From NCBI GenBank assembly GCA_014238155.1, contig JABABQ010000028.1, positions 1 to 64,000 on the forward strand: 64,000 bases of DNA, read 5' to 3'. Shown here in pieces: positions 17,370-25,247 of this stretch (position 1 is its first letter; every line of letters starts with the position of its first letter). The notes under the pieces were generated by a model. It did no database searches. It was not told the origin of the DNA and saw only the letters and a list, made by a program, of their open reading frames with translations. The translations under genes and the position numbers were made by a program. This stretch comes from Rhizobiaceae bacterium. GTDB taxonomy: Bacteria; Pseudomonadota; Alphaproteobacteria; Rhizobiales; Rhizobiaceae.

Positions 17370-18332
17370 ATGGCACAGCATTTCAGACTTTCAGCAGCTT
17401 CCCGCACTCTGTCTCTCAAAGAGATTTACAAGGGTGGTGAGGAAAAGGCGAAAGGCATGTTCCGTAAGCTTCGCTGGCCTGACACAGATGGCCAGCCGGT
17501 TTGCCCGAAGTGTGATTGTGACCGTTCTTATGACGTACCAAGCCGCAACCGCTTTAAATGCGCTGCATGTGGCCATCAGTACAGCATTACATCAGGCACA
17601 ATCTTTGCCAGCCGCAAAATGGACTTCACCGATCTGTTGGCCGCCATCACACTCATTGTGAACGGTGCCAAGGGCATGTCGATGGTCCAGCTTTCCCGTG
17701 ACCTGGACTGCCAGTACAAGACAGCTTTCGTTTTGGCTCACAAGCTTCGTGAAGCCATGGCTCTTGATGTTCACACAGGCGAAGAATTGGACGGTGTTGT
17801 TGAAATCGATGGCCAGTACCACGGCGGACACATTCGCCCTCACAACTTCAAAGAGGATCGCGTTGACCGTCGCCGTGCAGAACACCAAACAGGCAAGCGC
17901 CGCGTTGTGGTTGCCCTGCGTGAACGTCTTGGGCGCACGTTGCCATTCGTCACCAAAAACGAAAGCGAAGGCGTTGCACTGGCTATTGAAAACGTTTGCC
18001 GCTCCGCAGTCATGGCAGCAGATGAAGCCTCACATTGGGACCTGCTGCATGATGGTTGGGAAGTCGACCGCGTGAACCACAGTGAAGTCTATTCAGACCA
18101 CGGCAAGCATACCAATTGGGTTGAAAGCTTCTTTTCCCGCCTGCGTCGCATGGTTCAGGGTCAACACCACCACGTTAGCCCACAATACCTTTATCAATAC
18201 GCGAATCACGCTGCATGGCTTGAGGATCACCGCTTTGAAAGCAACGGCGAACTGGCCGTTCGGGTTGTTGGAAATGCGATGAAATCAGCAGTTAGTCGGA
18301 ACTGGAAAGGGTATTGGCAGAGGAGTTCTTGA
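17370..18332 (+). CDS. IS1595-family transposase (ISXO2-like)
   Basis: This is the 320-residue DDE transposase that should mobilise the element. The N-terminal zinc ribbon is at about residues 46-78 (CPKC...FKCAACGHQYS), followed by the family segment SGTIFASRKMDFTDLLAAI. The catalytic core begins VVEIDGQYHGGH, with the first aspartate, and continues to HTNWVESFFSRLRRM, the conserved H-T-N-x-(I/V)-E-S-F block near residue 250. No frameshift or internal stop is present, so it is likely active. The ATG at 17370 starts MAQHFRLSAASRTLSLKE. It sits in the left half of the element, between cargo genes. Confidence 0.95.
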   Translation: MAQHFRLSAASRTLSLKEIYKGGEEKAKGMFRKLRWPDTDGQPVCPKCDCDRSYDVPSRNRFKCAACGHQYSITSGTIFASRKMDFTDLLAAITLIVNGAKGMSMVQLSRDLDCQYKTAFVLAHKLREAMALDVHTGEELDGVVEIDGQYHGGHIRPHNFKEDRVDRRRAEHQTGKRRVVVALRERLGRTLPFVTKNESEGVALAIENVCRSAVMAADEASHWDLLHDGWEVDRVNHSEVYSDHGKHTNWVESFFSRLRRMVQGQHHHVSPQYLYQYANHAAWLEDHRFESNGELAVRVVGNAMKSAVSRNWKGYWQRSS

Positions 18333-18707
18333 ACGAAATAGGAACATCCCATATCGCTGTTTTTACCCTGCAATAATAGCCCTAATCGTTTTTCGGTAAA
18401 ATTAAGGGATAAATATAAACCCCGCTGTACGGGCTTCTGTGTCCAATAAAAGAGCTATTGGCGCTTAATCACTAGACTCGCCAGTTGCGCTGATGTAATA
18501 TTCAAACGCTGCACTAAAAAGCAGTGCAGGCCGGAAAGGTGTACTACCACCAGACCGACCTGTCTAACTTTGAACGCCGCTAAGCGGTCACTACAATTGC
18601 TTGTACACTTCATATGAATTGTATGAGCTTGTCAACCGAAATTGCTCTTAAAGGGGCTTTTCGGAACGGTGATGGTCGCTTGGGGCAAACCCAAGAAAGG
18701 CCATATA
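18333..18707. other. Non-coding interval inside the IS1595 element
   Basis: This interval of about 375 bases between the transposase and the DUF3892-like gene has no convincing gene. It contains a hairpin at 18443-18461 (CCAATA/TATTGG), without a T-run. A 19-codon GTG-started frame at 18524-18583 reads VQAGKVYYHQTDLSNFERR and looks protein-like, so it may be the tail of a decayed gene or a micro-ORF. The rest is AT-rich and may hold a promoter for the next gene. Confidence 0.4.
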
Positions 18708-18983
18708 ATGGCTATAGATCATCAAGTAACTTGTATCATACCAGACGGCGCGGATGCCGATAGACGTATTGACAGTATCGGCGGCGCTTCGGGAGGAGGT
18801 TGGTGTATTAAACTCGACGCCGCAATTGAAGGCATTGAATCTGGAAAGTGGCAGTTTTGGACTTCAGCAAATGGAAAATCCGTCTGGGTTATTGTTGCTA
18901 CGCGCAACGGTCGGAAATATCTGAAGACGGAGGACGATGGATTGGAGCCGAATAACCTTCTGAGTCTTCCGCGATGCCGTTAA
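18708..18983 (+). CDS. Cargo gene 3: DUF3892-like small protein
   Basis: This 91-residue protein begins MAIDHQVTCIIPDGADADRRIDSIGG and continues with GGWCIKLDAAIEGIESGKWQFW and VIVATRNGRKYLKTEDDG. That pattern corresponds to the DUF3892 family of small soluble proteins of unknown function. AAGG lies before the ATG at 18708, which matches the family N-terminus; a longer in-frame extension to 18642 adds unrelated residues. Its 3' end overlaps the convergent 76-residue frame by 86 bases. DUF3892 proteins occur widely as isolated small genes; no biochemical role is known to me. Confidence 0.75.
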   Translation: MAIDHQVTCIIPDGADADRRIDSIGGASGGGWCIKLDAAIEGIESGKWQFWTSANGKSVWVIVATRNGRKYLKTEDDGLEPNNLLSLPRCR

Positions 18984-19128
18984 TATAGTTAAACGGACTT
19001 TGTATGCTGTTCGGCTGCAAAAGCCATTCAAGAGCCTGTTGAGCAGCATACAGTTCCTTATCTTTCTCGGGATCTCCGGATAAGATGGAATTTCTGATTT
19101 TCTGAATTTCTTCGCGCACAAAGTCCAT
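18898..19128 (-). CDS. Cargo gene 4: hypothetical 76-residue protein
   Basis: The product starts MDFVREEIQKIRNSILSGDPEKDKELYAAQQALEWLLQP. Its first half is predicted to be helical and amphipathic and its C-terminus polar. TAGGAG lies seven to eight bases before the ATG at 19128, a strong ribosome site that supports a real gene. It overlaps the 3' end of the DUF3892-like gene on the opposite strand. It is followed upstream on the same strand by the 159-residue cargo gene, about 60 bases away, so the two may be cotranscribed. I do not recognise the family. Confidence 0.6.
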   Translation of the reverse strand: MDFVREEIQKIRNSILSGDPEKDKELYAAQQALEWLLQPNSIQSPFNYINGIAEDSEGYSAPIHRPPSSDISDRCA

Positions 19129-19188
19129 TTGAAATGCTCCTAAATAGCGTTATGATATAACATAACATAGTCACGCTTTGCACTCAAG

Positions 19189-19668
19189 TTATCGTGTTGA
19201 CCAAACCACATTCCCATTCCCATCAACGCCCTTTTTCACACGCCCCTTCCCGTGCAGCGCCCGTAGCGCCTTACCTACACGCTTCACCAAATCACTGACA
19301 TACTTCCTGTCTCGCGCATCCTGCCCATTCAGCGCCACAATCTCTTGTGCAATCTGGCGGCTTGTTGCTGGCGCGTCTGCTGCCCTTAGATAGTCCTGAC
19401 AGGCTCTTGTAAGTTCACCCTTACCGAATATCACGTCTCGCTTCTGGCGGGGCATAGCGGCGTCTAGGTTGCCTGTGTAGCCCAATGTGCCAAGTACCCT
19501 GTCTATGGCGTGAATATCGTTTTTGATTTCTGCAAGGCGATCTCTCAACCGTTCGGCTTCATGGTACAGATCAACACGTTTATGCAGGACGCCACTTATC
19601 GTATGCTCGAAGTCTGATTGACGGCTTACAACGGTGTTGTCGTTCAGTTTGAGTTTGTGACTGGTCAT
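19189..19668 (-). CDS. Cargo gene 5: hypothetical protein with coiled-coil and winged-helix-like region
   Basis: This 159-residue protein has a helical, probably coiled-coil N-terminal half (KRVDLYHEAERLRDRLAEIKNDIHAIDRVL, about residues 31-60). Its C-terminal half resembles a winged helix: ELTRACQDYLRAADAPATSRQIAQEI, then VSDLVKRVGKALRALHGKGRVKK and a short wing ending NGNVVWSTR. A DNA-binding role is plausible but unproven. It starts about 45 bases inside the right terminal repeat and is transcribed inward. No known family is recognised. It may regulate transposition or be unrelated cargo. Confidence 0.65.
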   Translation of the reverse strand: MTSHKLKLNDNTVVSRQSDFEHTISGVLHKRVDLYHEAERLRDRLAEIKNDIHAIDRVLGTLGYTGNLDAAMPRQKRDVIFGKGELTRACQDYLRAADAPATSRQIAQEIVALNGQDARDRKYVSDLVKRVGKALRALHGKGRVKKGVDGNGNVVWSTR

Positions 19669-19712
19669 GGGCTATATTGTAGCCAATCAGGGATTCTCAA
19701 ACAGCCGGAAAG

Positions 19713-19737
19713 TTGTTACCTTTGATACATAAGGCCG
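19713..19737 (-). repeat. Right terminal inverted repeat of the IS1595 element
   Basis: Reverse complement of the left repeat with one mismatch. It is followed directly by the second copy of the 8-bp target duplication. Confidence 0.95.
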
Positions 19738-19745
19738 CATTTCAA
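19738..19745 (+). repeat. Right copy of the 8-bp target-site duplication
   Basis: CATTTCAA, identical to 16441-16448. The host glycosyltransferase frame resumes immediately afterwards. Confidence 0.95.
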
Positions 19746-20379
19746 ACACAAAACACTCACTCGAATAGGCGCTTGGGATCCCTTTAACGTGACGGAGGAT
19801 GCCGATCTTGGACTACGACTGGCGCGCGCTGGCTGCTGGGCTGGCGTGCTGACCTGCCCGACATTCGAAACCGCCCCGACTGAATTGGATGTATGGATCC
19901 GGCAGCGAACGCGCTGGTTTAAGGGCTGGTTTCAAACATGGTTGGTTCACACACGGCAAATCAGTCTCCTATATCGTGATCTTGGCATGGGTGGCTTTTT
20001 GTCTTTTCAGTTGATGACCTTGGGCACAGCGCTGTCGGCTCTGACCAATCCGTTTTTGTTCTATTTCGTCATCTCGGCGATATCAGGTGTGATGCATGAT
20101 AACGTTCCGGTCTGGAAACAATACTTTCTGGGCTTGGACATTTTCTGCATGATTACCGGATATGGAGTGTTCATGATGCTGGCTTCCCGCACGCTCAGCT
20201 TGCGTGGAATGGCTGAGCACAAACAATCCTTTTGGGTGCTGCCGGTCTATTGGGTATTTATGTCGGTGGCTGCCGCGCGGGCTCTTCTGCAATTGTTTCG
20301 ATGCCCCCATAAGTGGGAAAAAACGCCCCATATCAAAAGACTACCTGGAGACTCACCGAGCAAAACCCAGAAGGTGTGA
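19746..20379 (+). pseudogene. Family-2 glycosyltransferase, 3' part, cut off by the IS1595 element
   Basis: This is the C-terminal part of the split enzyme. Joined to 16448, it continues SNHFKHKTLTRIGAWDPFN and VTEDADLGLRLARAG, which contains the TED catalytic base. IRQRTRWFKGWFQTW follows with the QxxRW motif of processive GT2 enzymes, then about four membrane helices and a polar tail. The combined length is 641 codons including stop, an exact multiple of three. An internal ATG at 19800 within the open frame could start a truncated membrane protein, but it would lack the nucleotide-binding half. The parent enzyme probably made or decorated a surface polysaccharide. Confidence 0.9.
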
Positions 20380-20488
20380 CTTCAACAATATTTTGTCTCG
20401 CAGACAAACTGTAAAGCCAACCAGGGGAATTCCAACTACTGACCATCTTTTTCTTGCGAATTCAGCTGACATTTATCATTGTCCGCCC

Positions 20489-22855
20489 ATGACCAAGCTT
20501 TCAATGTTCCTTGTTGTTTCGCTGCTGGCGATCACTGCTGTTCTTTCAACTGTGCCTGTGCAAGCGCAATTGCTGATTCCCACAACCGAAACCACTGACA
20601 CCGTCAGCGGCCTTGATCTGCTGCTTGACGAAGCCCGCAGAGATGGTTCTACGGTAGTTGTGATCGGCCCGGGAAATAACGCGACCGGCACTGATGCATC
20701 CACCTCTAATATGCGGGCGGAAATGTTTCTAAAGGCACGAAAGCGCATCAAGGAGATTATCCAGTCGAGCCCTCAATTGGTGGGCAACCTGATGGGCACA
20801 TTAAAAGCCGCCAGTCCGGACGGGTCATGGTTTTGGATGTTCCGGGCCCTGGGGACGGCTCTGCTGGGACTGGTTATCGGCTGGTACGCCACCAGGCCAA
20901 TAATCAAATGGTCGTTTAGCAATCTTCTGGCCCAACCAGATATTGAACCACAAACGACAGCTGACAAGATTGCCTATCTACTATCGCGGGCAATGTTTGC
21001 ATTGATTTATGTCATTATCTATTTTGCCGTCGCCATGTTGGTGGCAATCATATTGGATTCGGGTCACGAGCCAACGCGACGTATCATCTTTGAAGTTGTT
21101 GCCTGGTACTGTGTCTACAGGTTTATGCGCCATGGGGTGTCCTGGAATGTCTTTGCCGGTGATATGCCAAATTACCGCCTGGTCAATTTGAGCAACGATG
21201 AAGCCGTCAGACTTCATACTCATTGGCAAATCGGGGTGGGTATATTTGCTTGCTATGCCGCTTTTGCCCGGTTTGCCGGCATTACCGGCGACGACCAGAT
21301 TGCCGCAGGACTGACCAGTGTACTTACGCCTGAAAATATCAAACTATTGCAGATCAGCTCGGCAATGCTGGCATCACTGATTTTGATTATCTACGTGCTC
21401 AAGGACTGGAAAACCTGGCAACATGTGTTTGCACCGTCGGAACCCAGTATGGCATTTTTCACCTGGCGAAGAAATCTTGCTCGCCTCGTGCCAATTATCG
21501 CTGTGATCTACTCGACTTTTGCAATGGCAATGTTTGTCTACCGATTGGCACTGGACCAACCGTCCCCCGGAGTGGTGATCGTGGCGCCATTTGCGATTTT
21601 CTATGTGGCAATTATTGTCTACGGTCTGATTTTGATTATCATCCAGGCGTTGTACAACAGGCGAATTCGCAGATTTGAGGCGCTCGCTGAAGCTGAACGT
21701 GAGCGAGCAGCTCAGCAAATGGAGAACGTAGATACCGGGGCCGGCGAAGAAATGCAGGTCGGCCCATCATCCGTGACCACCGCAATATTTGAATATCAGC
21801 CAAGGTTCCGGGGGCTCTTTGAATACGCCGCCTTGGCCGTTGTCATTGCGGTGGCTCTGGGCGAACTTGCTCGCGTATGGGGCGTTCCTGTGGGCTCCGA
21901 AGGCAATGCCTGGGCGGCGTTTCTCGATATTGTTCTCGCTGCGATTTTGTGTTGGCTGGCCTATTCTGCGGTGCGCATCTTCGTCGACAAAAAACTCGAA
22001 GAAGAAGGTGGAGACTTTGAATTAGAAATGGGTGGCGACGGCGGTGGGGCCGGTGCGACGAGAACCGCGACCCTGCTGCCGATCATGCGCTATGCCATGA
22101 TGATCATCATTTTCTCCATCGCCTCAATGGTGATATTGTCCCGCATGGGTGTTGATGTGGCGCCGATCTTCGCCGGTGCCGGGGTGGTTGGCATCGCGGT
22201 TGGATTTGGTGCTCAAACTCTGATCAGAGACATTTTTTCCGGAGCCTTTTTTCTGCTTGATGATGCATTTCGCCGTGGTGAATATGTCGATATCGAAGGC
22301 GTAAAGGGCACTGTTGAAAAGATTTCCATCCGGTCGTTCCAATTACGTCACCATCTGGGCGCATTGCACACAATACCTTTTGGCGAAATCAAACAGCTGA
22401 CAAATTACTCCCGCGACTGGGTGCTAATGAAACTGCCGCTGCGGGTGACTTACGACACCGACACAGAGAAAGTGCGCAAATTGGTCAAGAAGCTGGGTCA
22501 GGAATTGATGAATCATCCCCAGGTGGGACACACATTCATGCAGCCACTTAAAAGCCAGGGCGTGTACAAGATGGAAGACAGCGCGATGATTATTCGCGTC
22601 AAGTTCATGACCAAACCCGGTGAGCAATTTGTAACCCGCAAAGTGGTTTATGAGAGCATTCAGGACCTGTTTGCCCGAGAAGGCATTAAGTTCGCCCATA
22701 AAGAAGTTACCGTTCGTTTGGCCGACAAGTCGATTGACGAGTTGACTGAAGAAGAAAAGCAGGCCGTGTCTTCTGCTGCGCGCAGCATCATCGACGCAGA
22801 GGCCGAAGAAGCACTGGCCGCAGCAGGGGGCAAACCAGCAGATGGCGGACGCTAA
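20489..22855 (+). CDS. Large MscS-family mechanosensitive channel protein
   Basis: This is a 788-residue inner-membrane channel related to MscS/YbdG-type proteins. It has a signal peptide (about residues 1-28, ending VQAQ) and many membrane helices through about residue 540. The MscS pore helix and domain are MGVDVAPIFAGAGVVGIAVGFGAQTLIRDIFSGAF and the beta-domain DAFRRGEYVDIEGVKGTVEKISIRSFQLR. An acidic and Ala-rich cytoplasmic tail follows (SAARSIIDAEAEEALAAAGG). It should release solutes during hypo-osmotic shock. The ATG at 20489 gives the signal peptide; the open frame reaching 20204 adds nothing conserved. It overlaps the next gene by 14 bases. Confidence 0.88.
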   Translation: MTKLSMFLVVSLLAITAVLSTVPVQAQLLIPTTETTDTVSGLDLLLDEARRDGSTVVVIGPGNNATGTDASTSNMRAEMFLKARKRIKEIIQSSPQLVGNLMGTLKAASPDGSWFWMFRALGTALLGLVIGWYATRPIIKWSFSNLLAQPDIEPQTTADKIAYLLSRAMFALIYVIIYFAVAMLVAIILDSGHEPTRRIIFEVVAWYCVYRFMRHGVSWNVFAGDMPNYRLVNLSNDEAVRLHTHWQIGVGIFACYAAFARFAGITGDDQIAAGLTSVLTPENIKLLQISSAMLASLILIIYVLKDWKTWQHVFAPSEPSMAFFTWRRNLARLVPIIAVIYSTFAMAMFVYRLALDQPSPGVVIVAPFAIFYVAIIVYGLILIIIQALYNRRIRRFEALAEAERERAAQQMENVDTGAGEEMQVGPSSVTTAIFEYQPRFRGLFEYAALAVVIAVALGELARVWGVPVGSEGNAWAAFLDIVLAAILCWLAYSAVRIFVDKKLEEEGGDFELEMGGDGGGAGATRTATLLPIMRYAMMIIIFSIASMVILSRMGVDVAPIFAGAGVVGIAVGFGAQTLIRDIFSGAFFLLDDAFRRGEYVDIEGVKGTVEKISIRSFQLRHHLGALHTIPFGEIKQLTNYSRDWVLMKLPLRVTYDTDTEKVRKLVKKLGQELMNHPQVGHTFMQPLKSQGVYKMEDSAMIIRVKFMTKPGEQFVTRKVVYESIQDLFAREGIKFAHKEVTVRLADKSIDELTEEEKQAVSSAARSIIDAEAEEALAAAGGKPADGGR

Positions 22856-23681
22856 GGCAGAGCTGGATTCAGACAGTCCTATTGGGACACATCACGCGCG
22901 ATTTTGGCAAAAGCTGATCTGGCAAATCTGCGATTGGCCGCCCTTGCCACAAACATGGCGCCAAAAACTGCGCAAGCGCTATGCCCGCAAAGTGGTCGGC
23001 CCATTTGACATAACCCACGATGAGATGCGGTTTCGACTTTATCCATCTGAAAATTACTGCGATCGAGTGCTTTTTGGTCGAGAAGAGTTGCCGGAAAAAT
23101 CTGAACACGAAGCCCTGTTGGACGTATTAAAGCCGGGCATGGTGTTTGTTGATATCGGTGCCAATGTGGGTACCTACTCAATATTCGTGAGCGTAAAGCT
23201 CGGGGGCGATTGCACAGTTCTGGCGATGGAACCGCATCCCCGCACATATCAAAAACTTCAGTTCAACTTGCAGGCAAACGACATCTCAACCGACAGTGCG
23301 CATAATGTCGGCGTCGGACCGTCTCGCGGCAAAATTCAGCTATGGTCTGATGGCGGCAGCAATATTGGCCACACTTCAATGGTCAAAGGGGGTACGTCCA
23401 ACCCCAAAGTCAGCCACGAAGTTGACATTGTACCTTTGGTGGATTTGCTCCAGGAGAATTCAATCTCCGTCGTTGATGTGCTGAAGATCGATATTGAGGG
23501 ATTTGAGGATCAGGCTTTGGCGCCTTTTTTTGATACGGCAGAAGAAGCGTTGTGGCCTCGCCACATTCTCCTTGAAATCGCTCATCAGAAGCTCTGGCAA
23601 CGGGACCTGATGGCAATGCTTGAGGCACGCGGCTATTCGGAGCGGTTCCGGAGCAAAGAAAATCGCCTGTTATCAAGATAA
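22842..23681 (+). CDS. FkbM-family SAM-dependent methyltransferase
   Basis: This is a 279-residue methyltransferase. The SAM-binding motif is MVFVDIGANVGTYSIFV (about residues 98-115), with the acidic motif II in VLAMEPHPRTYQKLQFNL and the LKIDIEGFEDQAL block typical of FkbM proteins at about 212-225. These enzymes usually methylate hydroxyl groups of sugars or polyketides. Together with the interrupted glycosyltransferase upstream, a role in surface polysaccharide modification is plausible but not shown. The start overlaps the end of the MscS-type gene by 14 bases, so the two are likely cotranscribed. It converges on hpt. Confidence 0.85.
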   Translation: MADAKAELDSDSPIGTHHARFWQKLIWQICDWPPLPQTWRQKLRKRYARKVVGPFDITHDEMRFRLYPSENYCDRVLFGREELPEKSEHEALLDVLKPGMVFVDIGANVGTYSIFVSVKLGGDCTVLAMEPHPRTYQKLQFNLQANDISTDSAHNVGVGPSRGKIQLWSDGGSNIGHTSMVKGGTSNPKVSHEVDIVPLVDLLQENSISVVDVLKIDIEGFEDQALAPFFDTAEEALWPRHILLEIAHQKLWQRDLMAMLEARGYSERFRSKENRLLSR

Positions 23682-23719
23682 TCGGTCAGGTCGAGATTGC
23701 TGCCTCCAGCATAGCTCAA

Positions 23720-24262
23720 TCAGGCATCACCTTCGACAACACCAACGAACGGCAATTCCCGAAACGCATAGGCCACATCCATCCCGTAACCCACGACGAA
23801 ATGATCGGGACATTCAAACCCGGTATAGTCGGCATCAATATCTGCTTTGCGCTTTGAGTGCTTGTCGAGCAGCACGGCAACTTCAACGTTGCGGGCACCG
23901 CGCTCCACCATCAGGTCGTATGCAAACTTCAATGTGTTGCCTGATTCCAAAATGTCATCAATCAACAGCACATCGCGACCCTCAACTTGGCTATCGATGT
24001 CACGCAGAACCTGCACTCCTGTAGATTCAGTACCCTTGCCATAGCTCGACAGGGTGATGAATTCAACTTCGGGAGCAATGCCCTGAGCATGCATGGCACG
24101 TATCAGGTCGGCAGCAAATATGAAGGAGCCTTTGAGGATCGCTATTACCAGAAGGTCGTGTTGAATTTTGCCCTGCATTTCAGCTGCCATGGCAAGATTA
24201 CGCTCAGCGATCTGATCGGCAGAAAATAGAGTGGAAATGCGTTTCCCGCGGACTTCGATCAT
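23720..24262 (-). CDS. hpt: Hypoxanthine phosphoribosyltransferase
   Basis: This is a purine salvage enzyme that transfers ribose-5-phosphate from PRPP to hypoxanthine (and guanine), forming IMP or GMP. The 180-residue length is typical of the bacterial type. The PRPP-binding motif is VLLIDDILESGNTLKFA (about residues 95-111). The early loop LLVIAILKGSFIFAADLIRAM and the C-terminal VGYGMDVAYAFRELPFVGV match the HPRT family. It starts at the ATG at 24262 and lies three bases downstream of the zinc-ribbon gene on the same strand, so the two are probably cotranscribed. Confidence 0.93.
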   Translation of the reverse strand: MIEVRGKRISTLFSADQIAERNLAMAAEMQGKIQHDLLVIAILKGSFIFAADLIRAMHAQGIAPEVEFITLSSYGKGTESTGVQVLRDIDSQVEGRDVLLIDDILESGNTLKFAYDLMVERGARNVEVAVLLDKHSKRKADIDADYTGFECPDHFVVGYGMDVAYAFRELPFVGVVEGDA

Positions 24263-24265
24263 GGT

Positions 24266-25006
24266 TCACTCGGACTTGATTGGTGATACCTTATCTAGAA
24301 CTTTTGAAGCAACAAATTCAATGTCCACATTGACAGTTTCAGCAGGAAAGTCGTGTGCAACTGCTGTGAATCGGCTGGATTCTCCTGCCGCAAGGCTGTC
24401 CTTGTTGGCACTGACAGTCCAGGCGTAGAGATTGGCCTTTTCCCGCCCACGCATAATCAGCTTAACCGGCGGCACCGGCACAGCATTGTCCGCGACGTTG
24501 AGAATCTCGCCTTTGACTATCAGTTGACGGATGCCATCCTTGTCGATTTTGGTTGTTACAACATTGGCAAATTTCAGCCCCGGATTATCTGATACCAATC
24601 CGACAGTCTGATACAACGCAACCGTATGAGGCAGAATCTGCATGATCATTCCGCGCAACCCCACTGCGCCGGCGATAAGCATGAGACTGGCCAGAGTAGC
24701 GATCGGCAACACCAGAGACCGTTTGCTTGGCATTTGTGAGGCTGGCACCCGATCAACATAGATCGGTGCTTTCCTGTGCTGTTTTGGCATGACCACGGGA
24801 AGGCCGGTGTTGATGGCCGCACTGTCATCGGCCAAGTCACTCAGTTCCGGGGTCAGACTGGGAGCATTGAGTTGTATGCGCGGCGCCTGTTCATCTTCGA
24901 TTTTCCACTCAAACTCGCATTTTCCACATTGCAGGGTGCGCGAATTGAGCACATCTGCTGGCGGATCGCGAAATTTTGCTTCGCATTCTGGACAAATTAC
25001 GGTCAT
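24266..25006 (-). CDS. MJ0042-type zinc-ribbon membrane protein
   Basis: This 246-residue protein begins MTVICPECEAKFRDP and carries two CxxC pairs (CPEC at 5-8, CGKC at about 27-30), an MJ0042-type zinc finger. A single membrane helix lies at about residues 105-130 (LVLPIATLASLMLIAGAVGL). The rest, ending with NVDIEFVASKVLDKVS, resembles a small beta-rich periplasmic domain (FxLYD-like). Proteins of this layout commonly sit next to ftsEX in Hyphomicrobiales, which is the case here on the opposite strand. The function is unknown. The start at the zinc ribbon is preferred over the upstream codon at 25024. Confidence 0.8.
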   Translation of the reverse strand: MTVICPECEAKFRDPPADVLNSRTLQCGKCEFEWKIEDEQAPRIQLNAPSLTPELSDLADDSAAINTGLPVVMPKQHRKAPIYVDRVPASQMPSKRSLVLPIATLASLMLIAGAVGLRGMIMQILPHTVALYQTVGLVSDNPGLKFANVVTTKIDKDGIRQLIVKGEILNVADNAVPVPPVKLIMRGREKANLYAWTVSANKDSLAAGESSRFTAVAHDFPAETVNVDIEFVASKVLDKVSPIKSE

Positions 25007-25093
25007 GACGGCCTTATGATGCAAGCACGGTCGCGTCGAAAGACCGGTTGCGATAGGGTTGACAAATTCTTGCTATTTTTAACGGCAAAATGG

Positions 25094-25108
25094 TTAACGC
25101 ATGATTTA
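25094..25108 (+). promoter_or_regulatory. Possible CtrA site upstream of ftsE
   Basis: TTAA-N7-TTTA lies at 25094-25108, about 140 bases before the ftsE start. The full CtrA consensus is TTAA-N7-TTAA, so one base deviates. A short motif like this can arise by chance; a similar site precedes divL. Confidence 0.3.
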
Positions 25109-25247
25109 CCACTGGTTGTGGTTGAGCGTGATGGCATATCGGTTGGGTCTTGATGTTGCTTGACCTGTCGACGGCATTAAGTCTGTGTTAACCATAAATG
25201 GCCGACACCGGAATTTAATTTGGTATAGGTCACTTTCAGGGACTCTC

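Larger units (their letters stand above)
16449..19737 (+). mobile_element. IS1595-family transposon with cargo, 3,289 bp
   Basis: The ends are 25-bp inverted repeats (16449-16473 and 19713-19737; 24 of 25 match) starting CGG and containing CTTATGTATCAAAGGTAACA. They are flanked by the perfect duplication CATTTCAA. Inside are an IS1595-type DDE transposase gene and five other frames: a membrane protein, a DUF6471-like protein, a DUF3892-like protein and two hypothetical proteins. The left part is visibly richer in A and T than the host DNA. Deleting the element plus one target copy restores an uninterrupted glycosyltransferase frame, so the insertion is simple and probably recent. Confidence 0.95.
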
